Notes: a model not told the origin generated them from the letters alone. 42,269 nucleotides of DNA from an uncultured Prevotellaceae bacterium (GCA_902779745.1 CACZCT010000012.1:1-42269), one strand, 5' to 3'; shown: positions 33,201 through 40,618, numbered from the stretch's first letter. A program made the numbers and translations.

Positions 33201-34607
33201 ATATTCTGCGAGGTGTTGTCATTGGACAAGGTCGGTGCTACCGACAACTTCTTTGAGTTGGGCGGTACTTCCCTCATGGTGACGAAGGTAATCATTGAGG
33301 CCGACAAGGCTGGTCATCATGTGGCTTATGGCGATGTGTTCACCCATCCTACACCACGTATGCTTGCACAGTTTGTGAGTGGTGAGGCCCCCATCAATGA
33401 TGCCGACATCGAGGTTAGCGACTTTGACTATACCGGCATCGATGCTATCCTCCAGCATAACAACGTTGATATGTTCCTCAAGGGGGAGTGTCAACAGCTG
33501 GGCAATGTCCTCCTTACCGGTGCCACGGGTTATCTGGGCATCCACGTTTTGCGCGAACTTATCGACTCCGATGCCACGACCATCACATGCCTCGTTCGCG
33601 GTAAGGATCAGTCTTCTGCCGAGCATCGTCTGAAGAACCTGCTGTTCTACTATTTCGAGAAGTCTTATAACGAACTCTTCGGCACCCGTCTCTTTGTCGT
33701 GAATGGCGATGTCACGCAGGATATGACGGCTGTGGTCGACAATTCTGCTGCCGGCATCAACACCGTCTTCAACTGTGCCGCCAACGTAAAGCATTTCTCA
33801 AAGGGAACAGACATAGAAGATGTCAATATCGGTGGAGCCCAGCGTTGTGTGGAATTCTGTCTGAAGACAGACGCTCGACTGGTACATATTTCCACCACCT
33901 CTGTGGCTGAAATATGGATTGACCATGGTGACGGCAGTCCGGTACCGTCTTTGGACGAACGGAAATTCTGGTTCGGACAGTTCCTGGACAACCGCTACAT
34001 CCACTCCAAGTTCCTGGCAGAGCGTCTGGTGCTCGATGCTGTTGCCCACCATGGCCTTAGTGCCAAGGTGATGCGTGTTGGTAATCTGGCACCGCGTAGC
34101 TACGACGGTGAGTTCCAGGCCAACTTCAACAGCAACAGCTTCATGGGTCGTCTCAAGGTGTTCTATGTGCTGGGCTGTTGTCCTTACGACAATTATGATG
34201 AACTGACAGAGATGTCACCAATCGACCAGACTGCCAAGGCTGTGGTGCTCCTTGCATCAACGCCAAAGGAATGCACTGTGTTCCAGCCTTTCAACAACCA
34301 CACAGAACTGTTGGGCGATGTCCTCAAACTCATGGCGAAGGTGGGCAGGGAGATGCGTTTCGTTGAAAATGATGAGTTCGAGCAGATCGTTGCTGTTGCC
34401 GGACAGGATCCGGAAAAGGCCAAGCTGCTCTCAGCTATTATGGCCTACCAGGACATGGCTCACGGACAGAAGGCTGTCCTCATCGAGCGCGACAACCGCT
34501 ACACCTGCTCTGTCCTGCATCGTCTTGGCTTCCATTGGAAAGACACCTCATGGGACTATGTCGAGCGCATGCTCACCGCTATCGGCGGCTTCGGCTTCTT
34601 TGAATAA
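27288..34607 (+). CDS. Two-module NRPS with terminal thioester reductase (C-A-T-C-A-T-R)
   Basis: Cytosolic multienzyme of 2439 aa. Domains: C1 (about 5-425, HHIIGDG 135-141), A1 (about 427-925, LYTSGSTGVPKG 587-598), T1 (S974 in VGLTSIMG), C2 (about 1035-1445, HHLVVDG 1158-1164), A2 (about 1450-1950, LYTSGSTGVPKG 1612-1623), T2 (S1995 in FFELGGTSLM), and NAD-binding reductase (about 2070-2420; TGATGYLG 2077-2084, Y2237 and K2241 in YIHSK). All catalytic motifs are intact. Manual alignment to PheA gives ten-residue codes DAMFLAGIFK (A1) and DAMFLVAIFK (A2), suggesting similar, probably hydrophobic amino acids. An initiating C domain often N-acylates the first residue, and a terminal reductase releases an aldehyde or alcohol. 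No thioesterase, epimerase, MbtH or phosphopantetheinyl transferase gene is in the window. Product unknown. Confidence 0.95.
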   Translation: MKSSAPLSKSQYGIYAECVSHENEVYYNLPFLFVLDGSLDADRLCRAIETMLKSHPTFFTRIGVNDDGEPFQFIDMEEVEGFNGLNVQEFKGTKAEDLEAEKAKFIEPFQLYGGRLFHVRVLRDTEHIYWFFDMHHIIGDGSTLQIVLHDVEAAYNGSILAPEEMTMQEIALAESEMRKTSDFEKGKQWYAQNFDCSDTFTPLIPDLEGTERFEANKECLLGIDKERVETFCKVNGIKRTTLFTAAYAYLLAKYNNEQESLFATVYNGRTDQRFLHSVGMTVKTLPVYAKFTEETTVLDFLKANQEQMTGCREHDLYSYTDVMADLNLQTNSMFAWRGEMLGDTQLMGKPMETVHLRNYTLGVSLCLTAGEEQQGYYLRAEYNGGEYSKQLISQFMESYEAVLKGFLQQKQLRDISIATDAQIAVLDSFNQNTVPYDDTQTIVSLFRCQAQATPENIAVVYKDKRYTYREVDEISDRIAVYIAGKGLGLEDVVSVLIPRSEWMAIASIGVLKAGCAYQPLDPSYPKERLNFMMQDASAKLLIADEELRNIVDEYKGEVLLTKDIPSLPNTPNIPNTPITPQSLFILLYTSGSTGVPKGCQLTHGNLVCFCHWYQRYYALKPEHHVAAYASYGFDACMMDLYPALTCGASVHIVPEELRLDLMALNDYFERENITHSFMTTQVCYQFATCIENHSLMHLSAGGEKLASLTPPEGYTLHNGYGPTECTIFTTTYPVEKKMKEIPIGKALDNMRLYVIDPQGRRLPVGAAGELWISGPQVSRGYLNRPEKTAEVFIDNPFVEETGTYSRVYRTGDIVRYLPDGNIQFVGRKDGQVKIRGFRIELKEVEAVIREFPGIKDATVQAFDEEGGGKFIAAYIVSDEIVDIQALNDFIMEEKPPYMVPAVTMQIDAIPLNQNQKVNKKALPTPEIKSQDESVELKDVPMNVLEKEIHEIIAQIINTEDFGITTVLGYVGLTSIMGIKLAIQINKRFGVTLNAKALAKSGSVQSIENEILTALLSGSTAKQETAEVAHADMSNIPLSYAQMGVYVDCMKQPDSTIYNTPVIARFPKNVDIKLLSKSVETLVKTHPLLQAHFGSAGADIIQIVDAGQPVEITQSQCKEADFPHYKVEFVKPFNLRQGPLYRIEIVTTEQWVYLMMDIHHLVVDGGSFDVLLAQLFDLLNGKEIEPESFTYADFVAAQKAAESSKEYAAARDFFQERLGKVEGATEVAPDLTNPLEQGIVGTIYTPLDFDAIENFCRQHNISPAHHLLAATFYTLARFTNNEQLCITTISNGRSDLRISNTVGMFVNTLALSAQIGEQSVMEFLNETSKNFDETLSHETYPFARIAADYDLSAEIMFAYQMGVLDALTYKGQTVPIETFESETPKFRIAFFIQNDEKGQPSICLQYDNGRYSHDLMQSLSQSISNAANAFMSNPDAPLKDVVLLDAQQTALLDSFNQNDVPYDNTQTVVSLFRKQVESVPDNIAVVYHDVRLTYKQVDETSERIAGYIQSLGLGSEDVVSVLIPRCEWMVLASLGVLKAGCAYQPLDPSYPAERLNFMMQDASAKLLIADEELRPLVDEYQGKVLFIKDIAALPAATKPVQADITPSSLFIMLYTSGSTGVPKGCQLTHGNLVCFCHWYQRYYALKPEHHVAAYASYGFDACMMDMYPALTCGACVYIIGDDIRLNLPDLNAYFNDNSITHSFMTTQVGCQFATNFDNHSLLHLSVGGEKVLPLTPPTGYQLHNAYGPTECTIFTTTYAMHEFEQNAPIGKPLDNFRLYIVDKQLNRLPVGAVGELWVSGPQVSRGYLNRPEKTAETYLANPFTTDAKYSRVYRTGDIVRYLSDGNIQFVGRRDGQVKIRGFRIELKEVEAVIREFPGIKDATVQAFDYDNGGKFIAAYIVSDEQVDIKELNDFIGKQKPSYMIPAATMQIDSIPLNQNQKVNKKALPAPVIQAADHEYAEPVNDTEKLFCKIFCEVLSLDKVGATDNFFELGGTSLMVTKVIIEADKAGHHVAYGDVFTHPTPRMLAQFVSGEAPINDADIEVSDFDYTGIDAILQHNNVDMFLKGECQQLGNVLLTGATGYLGIHVLRELIDSDATTITCLVRGKDQSSAEHRLKNLLFYYFEKSYNELFGTRLFVVNGDVTQDMTAVVDNSAAGINTVFNCAANVKHFSKGTDIEDVNIGGAQRCVEFCLKTDARLVHISTTSVAEIWIDHGDGSPVPSLDERKFWFGQFLDNRYIHSKFLAERLVLDAVAHHGLSAKVMRVGNLAPRSYDGEFQANFNSNSFMGRLKVFYVLGCCPYDNYDELTEMSPIDQTAKAVVLLASTPKECTVFQPFNNHTELLGDVLKLMAKVGREMRFVENDEFEQIVAVAGQDPEKAKLLSAIMAYQDMAHGQKAVLIERDNRYTCSVLHRLGFHWKDTSWDYVERMLTAIGGFGFFE
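28989..29019 (+). repeat. Short tandem repeat inside the A1 domain, related to family A
   Basis: About three units of CCGAATACT/CCGAATATT encode PNTPNIPNTP between the A2 and A3 core motifs of A1. The equivalent loop of A2 (LPAATKPVQADITP) lacks the repeat DNA although the surrounding modules are nearly identical. Units resemble the CTCCGAGTACTC part of family A. Confidence 0.5.
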
Positions 34608-34643
34608 CATCTTATTTCTTACATCTTATATATATTACATTCT

Positions 34644-35972
34644 ATGAAGTCTTTTTCGTCAAAAATTGGTGTATTGCTGGCCGCCGCAGGCAGTGCCGTA
34701 GGGTTGGGCAGTATATGGAAATTCCCATATACCGTAGGTGAAAACGGTGGCGGTGCATTCATCATCCTGTATATCGCCTGTTCTATTATTTTCGGATTAC
34801 CCCTGGTGATGAACGAGTTCCTGATAGGCAAGCTTTCTCGTAAGAGTGCCTATGGAGCTTTCCGTACCTTGAGTGGCTCTAACCGCTGGCAGTGGCTGTC
34901 ATGGACAACGGTGTTGTCGGTGTTGTTCATCCTGAGCTTCTATTTTGTCGTCACAGGATGGTGCATCTATTACATGGTAGAGGCTGCGTCTAACACCTTC
35001 TCTGGCATGGATGCAGCTGCCCTCACTACCTTCTTCGAGACTTTCGAGAAGGATGCCCCTGTGATGATACTCTATGCCATTATATCCATTGCCCTTACGG
35101 CATCGGTATTATGGTTCGATGTTAACAAGGGAATAGAACGGCTGAGCAAGATTCTCATGCCCATTTTGTTTATTATGTTGGTAGTGATGGCTATCCATAT
35201 GGTGTTTCTCGACGGTGGAGCCACAGGATTACGCTTCTTGTTCGAACCCGATTTTTCGAAAATCACTACGAAGGTCATACTCGAAGCCATGGGACTCAGT
35301 TTCTTTACCTTATCCATAGGCTTAGGTATACTCATCACGTATGGAGGATATATGCCAAAGGACCAGGATGTCACCACTACGTCAGTACAAATGATAGTCC
35401 TTGTCATTATCGTGTCATTGCTCGCCGGTACTATAGTCTTTCCTGCCGTTTTCGCATATGGCTTCAGCCCCACAGAAGGACCGGAACTCACATTTATTAC
35501 ATTGCCGGAAGTGTTTCAGCACATGTTCAGTCCAACTCTTACTAGTACTTCCTTCTTCGCTCTCATGTGTGTCGCAGCCATTACCTCAACCATCTCTATG
35601 ATGGAGGTTATGGTAGCATTTTTCTGTGAAGCCACAGCAGAAACCAAGCGCCCTCTAAACAGACATCATAGTGTGATAGTTGTCAGTTTGATACTGGTGG
35701 TTGCCAATATTGTGTGCGTCCTGTCCATGACGGGACATGCCGACTGGCTCACCATCATGGGGCATAACTTATTCGACAATGCCAACAACCTTGTAACCAA
35801 TTTCATGATACCTCTTGGTGCATTCGCAACGGCCTTGTATACAGGATGGTTTGTTCCCAAAGCGAGGTATCAGGGACCGAGAGTGGCCTCACTCATCTAT
35901 CTGACTCTTCTGCGATGGATCATACCTATTGCCATTATCATTGTATTCCTCGATTCAATGAATATCCTATAA
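34644..35972 (+). CDS. Sodium-dependent transporter, NSS (SNF) family
   Basis: Inner-membrane sodium symporter of 442 residues with about 11 hydrophobic helices, the size of short bacterial NSS proteins. The family signature in TM1 is clear: LLAAAGSAVGLGSIWKFPYT followed by VGENGGGAF. Bacterial relatives mostly carry amino acids or amines. It lies 36 nt behind the NRPS and 17 nt before the surface-protein gene, in the same apparent operon, so it may import amino-acid precursors or retrieve a peptide-derived product. Substrate not predictable from sequence. The 36-nt gap upstream consists of CTTACATCTTATAT-like repeats that also occur near 41643-41664. Confidence 0.93.
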   Translation: MKSFSSKIGVLLAAAGSAVGLGSIWKFPYTVGENGGGAFIILYIACSIIFGLPLVMNEFLIGKLSRKSAYGAFRTLSGSNRWQWLSWTTVLSVLFILSFYFVVTGWCIYYMVEAASNTFSGMDAAALTTFFETFEKDAPVMILYAIISIALTASVLWFDVNKGIERLSKILMPILFIMLVVMAIHMVFLDGGATGLRFLFEPDFSKITTKVILEAMGLSFFTLSIGLGILITYGGYMPKDQDVTTTSVQMIVLVIIVSLLAGTIVFPAVFAYGFSPTEGPELTFITLPEVFQHMFSPTLTSTSFFALMCVAAITSTISMMEVMVAFFCEATAETKRPLNRHHSVIVVSLILVVANIVCVLSMTGHADWLTIMGHNLFDNANNLVTNFMIPLGAFATALYTGWFVPKARYQGPRVASLIYLTLLRWIIPIAIIIVFLDSMNIL

Positions 35973-35989
35973 GGCTATATAAACGAGAT

Positions 35990-38900
35990 ATGAAGAATTT
36001 TTTCAGGAATAGTTGTAAACGATTTACTCTGCTTGTTGTGCTGCTTTGCGCAGTGAAACAGGGGGCAGTTGGACAAATCAATTCCGATATGCCGATTTAT
36101 ATCGGAACATCAGCCGAATGGGATGCATTGGCAGAATCGGTCAGTGCAGGTAACAATTACAAGGGAAAGGAATTGGTCCTGACCGATAACATCACTGTTA
36201 CGACGATGATAGGCGATGCCAGTCACTCTTTCAGCGGCACGTTCGACGGCGGTGATTACACCCTGACGGTTGATTATAACACGTCGTCAAACTACACTGC
36301 TCCGTTCCGTTATGTGAACAATGCTGAGATTAGGAACCTGCACGTTAAAGGTAGTATCACCACGAGTGGCAAGTACGCTGCTGGCCTGATTGCCAATGCG
36401 ACAGGAGAGGGTACGGCTACCGTCACCAATTGCTGCGTCAGCGTAGAGATGAAAAGTACTACTGACGGCGATGGCACACATGGCGGTCTGGTAGCACTCA
36501 ACTGCCAAGCGAATCTCCAGATAATCGGTTGCCTCTTCGACGGTAAGTTGTTAGGTGCGAGTACTACCAATTGCGGTGGGTTTGTAGGTTGGAACGAGAC
36601 GAACAACAACAATGCACATGTGGATATCACTGACTGTGTGTTCGCCCCTGCGGAGCTGACGATGCAAGGTAGCGGCACGTTCTACCGTACGCGCACGGAA
36701 TGGCAAGCCGGTGTTGCCAATAGTTATTACCTCAGTCTCTTCGGTGCTGCGCAGGGCAAGGCGGCACATACTGTCACTGCCGACGCGGGCGTGACGATAG
36801 ACAAAGCCGGTAAGTCTACTGCTACCTATTCTGTGGACGGCATTGCACTATACGGTGACAACGGTGGTATGATTTATAACAGTAGCATCTACGGTGCTGC
36901 TGGCGATGCCGTGACGCTCAACCTCAGCGGCTCTGCCAAATACGGCTACGCCACCTCTTCGGGTACGATTAGCGGCACAGAGAACCCCTATACCCTGACA
37001 ATGGAGGATGCTGATGCAGTTATCTCTATAGTGCCGCCTCCACCTGCTACCATTGTAAGGACGGAGGACGAGTTGCGTGATGCAGCAGCCAATGACAACG
37101 CGAGCATCCGCTTCGCTAATGACATCAAGATTGGTAGTTCGCTAGTCATCGAAGGTAACAATACCGTGACCATCGACCTCAACGGCTTCGTGTTGGACCG
37201 AGGTCTTATGGCGCGCGCTGATTACGGCCAGGTCATCACTGTGACAGAAGGCTCGATGATCAACCTCAGTAATGGTACACTTACCGGCGGCTGGGGCGGT
37301 GACGGCGGCGCCATCCGCAACTCGGGCATCGCAAGCTTGACGAATGTCAACATTACTGGCAACCATGCCAACGACCGTGGTGGCGGTATCAGTAACAGCG
37401 GCACACTCGTCATGACGGACTGCACCATCAGCGGCAATACCAGTATAGACAACACGCTTCCTGCTGGCGGTGGTGCCATCTATAACTACGAGGGCTGCAC
37501 AGCAACGCTCACCAACGTCGCCATCACTGGTAATACGGCCTCCCAATACGGTGGTGGTGGTATTAACAACTACGGTACACTGACACTTGATGGCGTCACC
37601 ATCAGCGGTAACACCTCTCATGCTAACGGTAGCGGCATATGGAACAGCGAAAGTGCCACGCTGAACATGCAGGGCAAAGTGACTGTAACCGACAATATGA
37701 AAGCCAACGGACTGGGAAATAATGTCTATCTGAGTGAAGGTGTGCTCATCACTGTCACTGACAGACTCGTTGGCAGCACCGTCGGCATCACCTTAGAGAC
37801 GTCGGGCACCTTCACTAGCGGCTACTCAATCCACAACAGTGGTACAAATCCTGGCTCAATCTTCAAGGCTGACCTGTGCGATGTCATGACCGTCTCACTC
37901 GCAGACAACGAGGCACAGATAGTCAACTCCCTCCCCGAAGGCGCCGTCTATTATATCGAGCGCAGTTGGGACGACGATAATAAATGCATCAAGGCGGAAA
38001 TCAAGATTCTGGACAGCGACAGCTATATCGAGTTGACCGGCGGCGGTAAAGGACAGCTTGATATTGATAACTACTATGTGGTCAAGGGTAACGTGACCTA
38101 CGACTATTTTCACACCGGTTATGGAGGCGATGCGCACCTGATTCTCTGCGATGGTGCCAAACTCTCGGCAAAACACATTACTGTCAGGGAGACGCTTTGT
38201 ATTTACGGCCAGCGGGATGACAGCGGACAATTGGTGCTCCAGGGCGCTCCCGAAGCGCAGGCAGCTATCGGCGGCGATTACGGCGATTATGATGGCACAG
38301 GCGATTTCAAGGACATCAATATTCACGGTGGTGACATCCGGGTCACGGGTGGTGAAAATGCTGCTGGCATCGGTGGTGGCACATTTACAAAGTATAAGGC
38401 GCTGAATATTTACGGTGGCATCATCAATGCCACGGGTGGCGATAGCGGACCGGGTATCGGTCTCGGAATCGGTGCTCTTTGGATTGTTCAATATGGCTTC
38501 ATCAATATCTACGGTGGCGAAATCAGCGCTTACGGCGGCGTGGACGCTGCCGGCATAGGCACTGGTGAGGACGGCAATGGTCCTGATGTCACTATTTGGG
38601 GCGGCAATGTCTATGCGCTCGGTGACGATGGTGCCGGCATCGGCGGCGGTGACTCGGGAATGGGAGGCAGAGTGACCATCAATGGTGGACGTGTCTATGC
38701 CTCAGGTTACAAAGAGGGCACCAGCAATGGCGCGGGCATTGGCGGCGGTGTGGACGGCAACGGTTATGAAGTCACCATCAACGGCGGCTATGTCGTGGCA
38801 CAGGGTGGCAACAAGGGCGCTGGTATCGGTGGCGGCGAGGACGGCACAGGCGGGAAAGTCACCATCAATGGTGGTATCGTCATTGCCGAAGCCGGAAAGA

Positions 38901-40258
38901 ATGAAACTGGCAACAGGGCCATCGGTCCCGGTGAAGACAACGATGACTATGGCGAGCTGACCATCGGCGATGGGATGATGGTAAGCTCCGAGCGTATGGC
39001 CCGTGCGGAAGAACGTAAAAACATGTGCTGGTACCGCACGCAGGTACGCGTCGAGCCGTGTACCCACCAAAATGTCACTTACACTGTTAGCGGAGCCACT
39101 GTCAATGATACTCATACAGAGCACTGCCAGTACTGTACCACGGCATTCGCCTCCGAGAAGCATACCTTCAAGAACGGCACCTGCACCGTTTGCGGCATTA
39201 CGGAGAGCACTTCCATCTATACTGTCAGCGTCTATCTGCCAGGCGAAGGCACCAGATATGCTGACGCTGTCGAATATAAGATGATAGACGGAACGATATT
39301 CAACTTGCCCGCAGCACCCAACAAGAACATTCCTATCAATCTGGAGTTTGCAGGATGGCTCAAAGCCACTTCTCCTGACGAAGAACCTTCCGATAATATC
39401 GAAACCAGCGGCTCGGAGACACTGCTGCCTGCCGGTACGCAATATGATGTCAAAGGTGACGTCAAATTCTTTGCCCGCTACAAGAAGATTGACATCACGC
39501 TGGCGGACGAAGCCTCTAACGGCGAGACCTTATCCCTGTACGACGGCAAGCAGGTCAATAGCGTTACCCTCAGCGGTCGCACGCTCTATCGCGACGGCAG
39601 ATGGAACACGCTGTGCCTGCCGTTTGATGTGAATGACTTCAGCGGCACACCCCTTGCCGATGCTACGGTAAAGACACTGCAGACCAGTTCCTTTGATAGT
39701 ACTGATGGTACGCTGACCATCACCTTCAATAGCGGTAGTGTCGACAAGATCATGGCAGGCATGCCTTATATCGTGAAATGGAATGGTGGTGCTGACCTCA
39801 CTGACCCCGTGTTCACTGGCGTCACCATCAGCAATTCCCTCCAGTCCGTGACGACAACGACTCAGGGCGCCCCAGAAGGTACCAAGGTCACCTTCACCGG
39901 CTCCTTCTCGCCACTCAATATTGATGAAGAGAACAGGGTGTTGCTGTATCTCGGTGCTGACAATAAGCTCTACTATCCCGATCAGGCTATGGTCATTAAT
40001 GCCTGTCGTGCTTACTTCAAGCTGAAGGGCATCTCTGCTGGCGACCTGCCCGCAGGTGCCATCTACCTGAACTTCGGCGAAGATGCCACGGGAATTGAAA
40101 CCATGTCTGATGTAAGTACGGGTAGGCGAACGGAGTTCGGGAATGGGAAGATGTCTGATGCGTGGTACACCCTCGACGGTCGCAAGCTGCAAGGCAAGCC
40201 AACAACCAAGGGCGTGTACATATATAATGGTAAGAAGAGCGTTGAAAGTGGTTATTAG
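35990..40258 (+). CDS. Giant secreted beta-helix surface protein, Prevotella type
   Basis: 1422 residues from ATG 35990 (signal peptide NSCKRFTLLVVLLCAVKQGA, then VGQ). An in-frame ATG at 35846 lies inside the transporter gene and is rejected. Order: GLUG-like repeats (about 80-190, FSGTFDGGDYTL), right-handed parallel beta-helix (about 420-560, with NxxxxITGN and GGGISNSGTL rungs), a glycine-rich AGIGGG repeat section (about 780-990), a cysteine/histidine module (about 1022-1070, CQYC and CTVCG) resembling a metal-binding ribbon, an InlB-like FAGW segment, and the Prevotella C-terminal part with WNTLCLPFDV (near 1204) and WYTLDGRKLQGKPTTKGVYI. The chain ends GKKSVESGY, whereas the +1 frame continues ALKVVIR, the kind of ending expected here; a late frameshift is likely. 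Last gene of the NRPS operon, 17 nt behind the transporter. Role may be adhesion or glycan binding. Confidence 0.88.
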   Translation: MKNFFRNSCKRFTLLVVLLCAVKQGAVGQINSDMPIYIGTSAEWDALAESVSAGNNYKGKELVLTDNITVTTMIGDASHSFSGTFDGGDYTLTVDYNTSSNYTAPFRYVNNAEIRNLHVKGSITTSGKYAAGLIANATGEGTATVTNCCVSVEMKSTTDGDGTHGGLVALNCQANLQIIGCLFDGKLLGASTTNCGGFVGWNETNNNNAHVDITDCVFAPAELTMQGSGTFYRTRTEWQAGVANSYYLSLFGAAQGKAAHTVTADAGVTIDKAGKSTATYSVDGIALYGDNGGMIYNSSIYGAAGDAVTLNLSGSAKYGYATSSGTISGTENPYTLTMEDADAVISIVPPPPATIVRTEDELRDAAANDNASIRFANDIKIGSSLVIEGNNTVTIDLNGFVLDRGLMARADYGQVITVTEGSMINLSNGTLTGGWGGDGGAIRNSGIASLTNVNITGNHANDRGGGISNSGTLVMTDCTISGNTSIDNTLPAGGGAIYNYEGCTATLTNVAITGNTASQYGGGGINNYGTLTLDGVTISGNTSHANGSGIWNSESATLNMQGKVTVTDNMKANGLGNNVYLSEGVLITVTDRLVGSTVGITLETSGTFTSGYSIHNSGTNPGSIFKADLCDVMTVSLADNEAQIVNSLPEGAVYYIERSWDDDNKCIKAEIKILDSDSYIELTGGGKGQLDIDNYYVVKGNVTYDYFHTGYGGDAHLILCDGAKLSAKHITVRETLCIYGQRDDSGQLVLQGAPEAQAAIGGDYGDYDGTGDFKDINIHGGDIRVTGGENAAGIGGGTFTKYKALNIYGGIINATGGDSGPGIGLGIGALWIVQYGFINIYGGEISAYGGVDAAGIGTGEDGNGPDVTIWGGNVYALGDDGAGIGGGDSGMGGRVTINGGRVYASGYKEGTSNGAGIGGGVDGNGYEVTINGGYVVAQGGNKGAGIGGGEDGTGGKVTINGGIVIAEAGKNETGNRAIGPGEDNDDYGELTIGDGMMVSSERMARAEERKNMCWYRTQVRVEPCTHQNVTYTVSGATVNDTHTEHCQYCTTAFASEKHTFKNGTCTVCGITESTSIYTVSVYLPGEGTRYADAVEYKMIDGTIFNLPAAPNKNIPINLEFAGWLKATSPDEEPSDNIETSGSETLLPAGTQYDVKGDVKFFARYKKIDITLADEASNGETLSLYDGKQVNSVTLSGRTLYRDGRWNTLCLPFDVNDFSGTPLADATVKTLQTSSFDSTDGTLTITFNSGSVDKIMAGMPYIVKWNGGADLTDPVFTGVTISNSLQSVTTTTQGAPEGTKVTFTGSFSPLNIDEENRVLLYLGADNKLYYPDQAMVINACRAYFKLKGISAGDLPAGAIYLNFGEDATGIETMSDVSTGRRTEFGNGKMSDAWYTLDGRKLQGKPTTKGVYIYNGKKSVESGY
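40117..40145 (+). repeat. Dispersed hairpin repeat family C, copy in surface-protein gene
   Basis: TACGGGTAGG is followed by the stem CGAAC / GTTCG (40127-40131 and 40135-40139, loop GGA) and GGGAATG. Compared with the GH29 copy, one stem pair changed from G-C to A-T on both sides. It is read one frame apart from the GH29 copy, giving STGRRTEFGNG. Confidence 0.7.
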
Positions 40259-40270
40259 GTTCATTTTAAA

Positions 40271-40397
40271 AAACTACTCCCCTTCTCCCGTCATGTGGCT
40301 CAAACCACGATATACAGAGGGCGCAAGCCACGGGAGTAGTTTGGCAAACACCTCCCTTACTACTCCCTTTTTACATGAACTGCACCCCCAAAGTTGG
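40271..40397 (+). repeat. 127-bp inverted repeat, left copy
   Basis: Runs from AAACTACTCCCC to CCCCCAAAGTTGG and matches the reverse complement of 41673-41799 with about seven differences in 127. An internal imperfect stem can form: AAACTACTCCC (40271-40281) with GGGAGTAGTTT (40332-40342), plus GTGGCT with AGCCAC. The inner end TGAACTGCACCCCC with AAAGTTGG resembles, from memory, the termini of IS3-family (IS150-group) elements. It begins 13 nt behind the surface-protein stop codon. Confidence 0.85.
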
Positions 40398-40433
40398 ACT
40401 GTTAAATAAACATGCCGACTGACCTCGACTCAG

Positions 40434-40467
40434 GTACTGACTGAATGATGCTCAGTCAGTACTTTTT
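40434..40467 (+). terminator. Strong intrinsic terminator of the NRPS operon
   Basis: A perfect 11-bp stem GTACTGACTGA / TCAGTCAGTAC (40434-40444 and 40452-40462) with a 7-nt loop is followed by TTTTTGTTG. It is the only clear intrinsic terminator downstream of the six-gene run and faces the plus direction. It lies inside the segment bounded by the inverted repeats. Confidence 0.85.
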
Positions 40468-40503
40468 GTTGTCTTCTATTTTGGCTGTAGGCGTAAGACC
40501 TTT

Positions 40504-40540
40504 CGGCTATAGCCGCACACCCTTTTGCCTATAGCCGCAC
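40504..40540. repeat. CTATAGCCGCAC direct repeat with palindrome
   Basis: CTATAGCCGCAC occurs twice (40508-40519 and 40529-40540). The first lies within the perfect palindrome CGGCTATAGCCG (40504-40515). Non-coding; function unknown. Confidence 0.6.
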
Positions 40541-40542
40541 GG

Positions 40543-40605
40543 TTGTTAGGATGCCCCTTTCTCCCTGTTAGGTAGGCACTTCTTCCCTGTTAGGATGGCA
40601 CTTCA
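40543..40605. repeat. 22-bp tandem repeat, about 2.8 units
   Basis: Two units beginning TCCCTGTTAGG (40562-40583 and 40584-40605) agree at about 19 of 22 positions, and a partial unit (TGTTAGGATG...) precedes them at 40543-40561. The rest of the non-coding stretch 40259-40618 holds the inverted-repeat copy, the terminator and a small CACCC/GGGTG hairpin (40606-40617 area) just behind the minus-strand gene. I see no gene in it. Confidence 0.65.
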
Positions 40606-40618
40606 CCCCTACGGGTGT

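Noticed and set aside
35846-35989. Longer start for the surface protein at 35846.
   Set aside because: It would overlap the transporter gene by over 120 nt and hide the clear signal peptide starting at 35990.
40543-40605. Possible CRISPR remnant.
   Set aside because: The units are directly adjacent 22-bp tandem copies without spacers, and no cas gene is present.
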